Shown here in pieces: positions 42,007 to 45,192 of a stretch of 45,192 bases of DNA. The stretch spans positions 1 to 45,192 of the forward strand of contig CAAGLJ010000189.1 in assembly GCA_900770785.1 (NCBI GenBank), written 5' to 3'. The translations under genes were made by a program, and so were the position numbers. This DNA is from Lachnospiraceae bacterium (GTDB lineage Bacteria; Bacillota; Clostridia; Lachnospirales; Lachnospiraceae). The notes beneath the pieces are model-generated. The model made no database searches and was not told the DNA's origin. It worked only from the letters and a program-made list of their open reading frames with translations. The stretch's first letter is position 1, and the number at the start of each line of letters is the position of its first letter.

Positions 42007-42525
42007 ATGGCAGAAGCAAACTGGTATGTGGTGCATACCTATTCCGGGTATGAGAACAAGGTGAAAGCCAATATTGAGAAGACCATTGAGAACAGAGGAC
42101 TGCAGGAGGAAATTCTGGAGGTTCGTGTTCCCATGGAGGATATCGTGGAAGTCAAGAATGGCGCGAGAAAGACCGTTCAGAAGAAGATGTTTCCCGGTTA
42201 TGTGCTGATCAATATGGTAATGAACGACGAGACATGGTATGTCGTTCGGAATACGAGAGGTGTTACCGGCTTTGTAGGCCCGGGAAGTAAACCGGTGCCC
42301 CTTACCGAAGCGGAAATGAAGCCCCTTGGCATTAAAAAAGACATTGTATCCGTTGATTTTGCAGAAGGCGATATGATTGTGGTAGTTGCCGGTGCATGGA
42401 AGGATACTGTAGGTGCTGTTCAGAAAATTGATCACAGCAGAGGAACAGCCACCATCAATGTGGAGATGTTCGGCAGAGAGACACCTGTCGAAATCAGTTT
42501 TGAAGATGTTCGTAAGATGAATTAA
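42007..42525 (+). CDS. nusG: Transcription termination/antitermination protein NusG
   Basis: The 172-residue protein has the NGN domain (WYVVHTYSGYENKVKANIEK, KMFPGYVLINMVMNDETWYVVRNTRGVTGFVG) and the C-terminal KOW domain (EGDMIVVVAGAWKDTVGAVQKID). NusG binds RNA polymerase and, in Gram-positives, favours pausing as well as elongation. The GAGGTGAT ribosome site before ATG 42007 is near-perfect. The length and sequence are standard. Confidence 0.97.
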   Translation: MAEANWYVVHTYSGYENKVKANIEKTIENRGLQEEILEVRVPMEDIVEVKNGARKTVQKKMFPGYVLINMVMNDETWYVVRNTRGVTGFVGPGSKPVPLTEAEMKPLGIKKDIVSVDFAEGDMIVVVAGAWKDTVGAVQKIDHSRGTATINVEMFGRETPVEISFEDVRKMN

Positions 42526-42539
42526 GTTTATTTTATGGA

Positions 42540-42685
42540 TTGGGATACGCATGATGCGTATGGTTTATAGGTAGGTGAGACCTTACCCGTCCAGGGAAGG
42601 AAACACTTTAAGTTCGAAGTTTGGCGGCAGATGCCGTTTAACGGTGGAAGGGTCACCTAGCCCGGGGACCACAATATAATTTTAG
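42540..42685 (+). ncRNA. Structured leader between nusG and rplK (putative L1-binding site)
   Basis: The 171-base gap before rplK holds several hairpins: ATACGCAT with ATGCGTAT (42545-42561), a GGTAGGT/ACCTTACC pair, a GGCGGC/GCCG pair, and a last stem in which GTGGAAGGG pairs with CCCGGGGACCAC (about 42642-42672). Firmicute rplK leaders often have such a GTGG...CCAC stem near the ribosome site, thought to bind ribosomal protein L1. The L1 assignment is inference from position and shape. Confidence 0.5.
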
Positions 42686-42696
42686 GAGGTGCCATT

Positions 42697-43122
42697 ATGG
42701 CAAAGAAAGTAGAAGGATATATCAAGTTACAAATCCCTGCTGGTAAAGCAACACCAGCCCCCCCAGTTGGACCTGCTCTTGGTCAGCATGGTGTTAATAT
42801 CGTAGAATTTACCAAGCAGTTCAATGCAAGAACAGCAGATAAGGGTGATTTAATCATCCCTGTTGTGATTACCGTTTACGCAGACAGAAGTTTCAGTTTT
42901 GTTACCAAAACTCCCCCGGCTGCAGTGCTGTTGAAAAAAGCATGCAACATCAAATCCGGTTCGGGCGTACCTAACAAGCAGAAGGTTGCAAGCATTTCCA
43001 AGGCTAAGATTCAGGAAATCGCAGAAATGAAAATGCCTGATCTGAATGCAGCAAGTCTTGAAGCAGCAATGAGCATGATTGCCGGTACTGCAAGAAGTAT
43101 GGGTATCACTGTAGAAGATTAA
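42697..43122 (+). CDS. rplK: 50S ribosomal protein L11
   Basis: The 141-residue protein has the standard L11 sequence: YIKLQIPAGKATPAPPVGPALGQHGVNI and the C-terminal KTPPAAVLLKKACNIKSGSG followed by MPDLNAASLEAAMSMIAGTARSMGI. It binds the GTPase-associated region of 23S rRNA with L10-L12. ATG 42697 is preceded by AGGAGGTG. The leader upstream may control it through L1. Confidence 0.98.
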   Translation: MAKKVEGYIKLQIPAGKATPAPPVGPALGQHGVNIVEFTKQFNARTADKGDLIIPVVITVYADRSFSFVTKTPPAAVLLKKACNIKSGSGVPNKQKVASISKAKIQEIAEMKMPDLNAASLEAAMSMIAGTARSMGITVED

Positions 43123-43148
43123 TAAGGGAAGGAGCGGAATAAAACGAA

Positions 43149-43838
43149 ATGAAACATGGAAAGAAATACAGCGAAACCGCTAAATTAGTGGATCGTGCAA
43201 CCCAATATGAAGCTGCTGATGCCATTGCCCTGGTAAAAAAGACAGCAGTTGCCAAATTTGATGAAACTATTGAAGTACACATTAGAACAGGATGTGATGG
43301 ACGCCATGCGGAACAGCAGATTCGTGGTGCTGTAGTATTACCTAATGGAACCGGTAAAACCGTTCGTGTTCTGGTATTTGCCAAAGGGGATAAGGTAAAC
43401 GAGGCTGAAGCGGCAGGAGCAGATCATGTAGGCGGCGAAGAGCTGATTCCTAAGATTCAGAATGAAGGCTGGTTAGATTTCGATGTAGTGGTAGCTACTC
43501 CGGATATGATGGGCGTTGTTGGCCGTCTTGGTAAGGTTTTGGGTCCTAAAGGTTTAATGCCCAACCCCAAGGCCGGTACAGTAACTATGGATGTTACTAA
43601 AGCGATTAACGACATCAAGGCCGGTAAGATTGAATACAGATTAGACAAGAATAACATTGTTCATTGTCCTATCGGCAAGGCTTCCTTCGCTGAGGAAAAA
43701 TTACAGGAGAACTTCAACGCATTAATGGAAGCGATTGTAAAGGCTAAACCCAGTGCATTAAAGGGACAGTATTTGAGAAGCATTACCCTGGCTTCCACTA
43801 TGGGACCTGGTGTGAAGGTTTCTACTGCTAAGTTCTAA
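43149..43838 (+). CDS. rplA: 50S ribosomal protein L1
   Basis: The 229-residue protein has KYSETAKLVDRATQYEAADAI, GCDGRHAEQQIRGAVVLPNGTGK, TPDMMGVVGRLGKVLGPKGLMPNPKAGTVT and YLRSITLASTMGPGVKV, the conserved L1 blocks. It binds the L1 stalk of 23S rRNA and often its own operon leader. The GGAAGGAG site is about 15 bases before ATG 43149, longer than usual. A terminator follows the gene. Confidence 0.98.
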   Translation: MKHGKKYSETAKLVDRATQYEAADAIALVKKTAVAKFDETIEVHIRTGCDGRHAEQQIRGAVVLPNGTGKTVRVLVFAKGDKVNEAEAAGADHVGGEELIPKIQNEGWLDFDVVVATPDMMGVVGRLGKVLGPKGLMPNPKAGTVTMDVTKAINDIKAGKIEYRLDKNNIVHCPIGKASFAEEKLQENFNALMEAIVKAKPSALKGQYLRSITLASTMGPGVKVSTAKF

Positions 43839-43885
43839 GAAGGTTCCGATAAAAACATGGAATCGGCAGAATAGAAAATGAAGTT

Positions 43886-43919
43886 GAAAAGACGCTTTCC
43901 ATCAGGAGGCGTCTTTTTT
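43886..43919 (+). terminator. Intrinsic terminator after rplA
   Basis: AAAAGACGC (43887-43895) pairs with GCGTCTTTT (43909-43917), extended by TTTCC/GGA, with six Ts (43913-43918). It separates rplKA from the rplJL unit, which then has its own promoter and leader. Confidence 0.9.
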
Positions 43920-43929
43920 GAAAAAACTC

Positions 43930-43958
43930 TTGACAATAAGGTGGCTTTTGTGTTAATT
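43930..43958 (+). promoter_or_regulatory. Promoter of rplJ-rplL
   Basis: TTGACA (43930-43935) is a perfect -35. The -10 at 17 bases is TTAATT (43953-43958), a poor match, so its exact position is uncertain. It lies immediately upstream of the L10 leader. Confidence 0.65.
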
Positions 43959-43961
43959 TAG

Positions 43962-44150
43962 ACGAGGTCGTAAGGACCATGCCGAAGACAGTAGGTTCAG
44001 GAAATGAGGAAGTCAGTTCTTTTGAAAAAGCTGGTACTTTTTCAGGGGAAATGGCAAGCCGGAATTTTTGAGTAAGTGTAACAACCGCCTACCGAGGGGA
44101 TAGAAAGTTTGAGACTTTATGCCTTCCTGTCTTCAGGGAGGTTTTTTCAT
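43962..44150 (+). ncRNA. L10 leader RNA (L10-L12 autoregulatory)
   Basis: The sequence GCCGAAGACAGTAGG (from about 43981) and its partner CGCCTACCGAGG (about 44087-44098) are the conserved core of the L10 leader. A helical middle (AAAAAGCTGGTACTTTTTC) lies between them. The leader binds the L10-L12 complex and lowers expression of rplJ-rplL when the proteins are in excess. It ends in a terminator hairpin listed separately. It occupies most of the 383-base gap before rplJ, which has no gene. Confidence 0.88.
44122..44147 (+). terminator. Attenuator hairpin of the L10 leader
   Basis: CCTTCCTG (44122-44129) pairs with CAGGGAGG (44134-44141) with one wobble pair and a four-base loop, followed by six Ts (44142-44147). 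Its position at the end of the L10 leader suggests L10-L12 binding shifts the leader toward this terminator. Confidence 0.85.
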
Positions 44151-44221
44151 ATGGATGAGGCTTTGTCCTGGTTCGATGTGTAAACTCCTATCGGCAATAA
44201 TACTATAAGGAGGTAAACGTT

Positions 44222-44779
44222 ATGGCAAAAGTGGACTTGAAACAGCCTATCGTAGCTGAGATTTCAGAAGCAATCAAGGATGCACAGACAGTTGTACTGG
44301 TTGACTATCGTGGATTGACCGTAGAGCAGGATACCAATCTTCGTAAAGAGCTTCGTGAAGCCGGAGTTGGCTACAAGGTGTACAAAAACACGATGATGAA
44401 CTTCGCGTTCAAAGGCACAGATTTTGAGAGCCTTGTTCCTTTCCTTGAAGGACCAAGTGCAATGGCTTACTCTTCAACAGATGCAACCGCACCTGCAAGA
44501 ATTTTAGCAAAGTTTGCTAAGACAGCTAACGCATTAGAAATCAAAGCCGGTGTGGTAGAAGGTGTTATGTACGATGCAAAAGGAATGCAGAGCATTGCAC
44601 AGATCCCTTCCAGAGAGGAGCTTCTTTCCAAGTTGTTGGGAAGCATCCAGTCTCCAATCACCAACTTTGCTCGTGTCATGAATCAGTTGGCAGAAAAAGG
44701 TGGTGCTGGTGCATGCGAAGCGCCTGCTAAGGAAGAAGCCCAGGCAGCTGCTGAAGAAGCAGCACCCGCTGGAGAGTAA
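44222..44779 (+). CDS. rplJ: 50S ribosomal protein L10
   Basis: The 185-residue protein has the L10 start KVDLKQPIVAEISEAIKDAQTVVLVDYRGLTVEQDTNLRKELR and the KVYKNTMMNFAF region. The C-terminal helical part binds L12 dimers. The tail is Ala/Glu-rich (EAPAKEEAQAAAEEAAPAGE). ATG 44222 has an AAGGAGGT site. The leader upstream is its autoregulatory target. An imperfect hairpin (44783-44806) without a T tract lies between it and rplL. Confidence 0.98.
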   Translation: MAKVDLKQPIVAEISEAIKDAQTVVLVDYRGLTVEQDTNLRKELREAGVGYKVYKNTMMNFAFKGTDFESLVPFLEGPSAMAYSSTDATAPARILAKFAKTANALEIKAGVVEGVMYDAKGMQSIAQIPSREELLSKLLGSIQSPITNFARVMNQLAEKGGAGACEAPAKEEAQAAAEEAAPAGE

Positions 44780-44879
44780 TCGGACTTTTTCCATTTTGGA
44801 AAAGTCATAGATGGAAATCAGAAAAAACAATGGTTTGAATAAAAATCAGAACAGACAAGAAAAATGGAGGTAAATGAAA

Positions 44880-45192
44880 ATGGCAAAATTATCTACTCAG
44901 GAATTAATTGATGCAATCAAAGAGTTAACCGTATTAGAATTAAACGATTTAGTAAAAGCCTGCGAAGAAGAGTTCGGTGTATCCGCAGCAGCAGGTGTTG
45001 TTGTAGCAGCAGCAGGCGGTGCAGCAGAAGCAGCAGAAGAGAAGACAGACTTCGATGTAGAATTGACTGAAGTTGGTCCTAACAAGGTTAAGGTTATCAA
45101 AGTAGTTCGTGAAGCTACAGGCCTTGGCTTAAAAGAAGCTAAAGACTTAGTAGATGCAGCTCCTAAGATGCTGAAGGAAGCTGCTTCCAAGG
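44880..45192 (+). CDS. rplL: 50S ribosomal protein L7/L12 (3' end outside window)
   Basis: The visible 104 residues begin MAKLSTQELIDAIKELTVLELNDLVKACEEEFGVS, with an Ala-rich hinge, and then the C-terminal domain (DFDVELTEVGPNKVKVIKVVREATGLGLKEAKDLVDAAPK) that contacts translation factors. The full protein is expected to be about 122 residues, so the last 15-20 are cut off. An in-frame ATG at 44874 is too close to the GGAGG site; ATG 44880 has nine-base spacing. Confidence 0.98.
   Translation, partial: MAKLSTQELIDAIKELTVLELNDLVKACEEEFGVSAAAGVVVAAAGGAAEAAEEKTDFDVELTEVGPNKVKVIKVVREATGLGLKEAKDLVDAAPKMLKEAASK

Noticed and set aside
44783..44806. Hairpin between rplJ and rplL
   Set aside because: The stem is imperfect and no T tract follows, so it is not called a terminator; at most it is a processing or attenuation structure.
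1..45192. tRNA, rRNA, CRISPR, insertion sequence and prophage signals
   Set aside because: No transposase or integrase, no spaced repeat array and no tRNA- or rRNA-like segment was found by reading both strands; only the 21-bp repeat pair stood out.

Overview
The window looks like the chromosome of a low-to-medium GC Gram-positive anaerobe of the Lachnospiraceae type (Clostridia). The evidence is the strong AGGAGG-type ribosome binding sites, the order rpmG-secE-nusG-rplK-rplA-[L10 leader]-rplJ-rplL, and the many polytopic DUF-type membrane proteins that are common in that family. This placement is inferred from gene content and style; no alignment was run.

Bases 1-27.7 kb are one long, tightly packed, plus-strand surface-polysaccharide locus. 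It opens with two GT2 glycosyltransferases (the first cut by the window edge), an ABC-type exporter/flippase and a GT61 enzyme. Next comes a CDP-3,6-dideoxyhexose module (rfbF, an SDR reductase, rfbG, rfbH) interleaved with GT8 and GT2 enzymes. A Wzy-like polymerase and an unusual GT4-GT26 (TagA/WecG/CpsF) fusion follow. Then comes an accessory decoration cassette: FAD oxidoreductase, two GT2s, a DegT aminotransferase, a GtrA-like protein and a GT-C-like membrane protein. After that are a GT4, a GtrB-like GT2, two large membrane proteins and an MBOAT acyltransferase with its SGNH partner (to 28.8 kb). A convergent GT-C-like gene closes this block on the minus strand (28.9-30.3 kb).

Bases 30.3-31.5 kb hold a HicA/HicB toxin-antitoxin pair flanked by two copies of a perfect 21-bp direct repeat. 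Bases 31.6-38.4 kb hold a second surface-sugar block: an anchored SGNH hydrolase, a polyprenyl-phosphate GT2, UDP-glucose dehydrogenase, UDP-glucuronate 4-epimerase, a DUF6077-like membrane protein that is split in two, and a small helix-turn-helix protein. Bases 38.5-39.8 kb carry a minus-strand FliD-like protein, and 40.1-41.4 kb a DUF6056-like membrane protein.

From 41.5 kb to the end lies the housekeeping operon rpmG-secE-nusG-rplK-rplA and, after a terminator and an L10 leader, rplJ-rplL (rplL cut by the window edge).

Taken together, nucleotide-sugar enzymes (CDP-3,6-dideoxyhexose, UDP-GlcA/UDP-GalA and an amino sugar) feed cytoplasmic GTs. These build a repeat unit that would be exported and polymerised. 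Several polyprenyl-phosphate GT2 / GT-C-like sets plus an O-acyl transfer pair probably decorate it outside the membrane. No tRNA, rRNA, insertion sequence or CRISPR array was seen.
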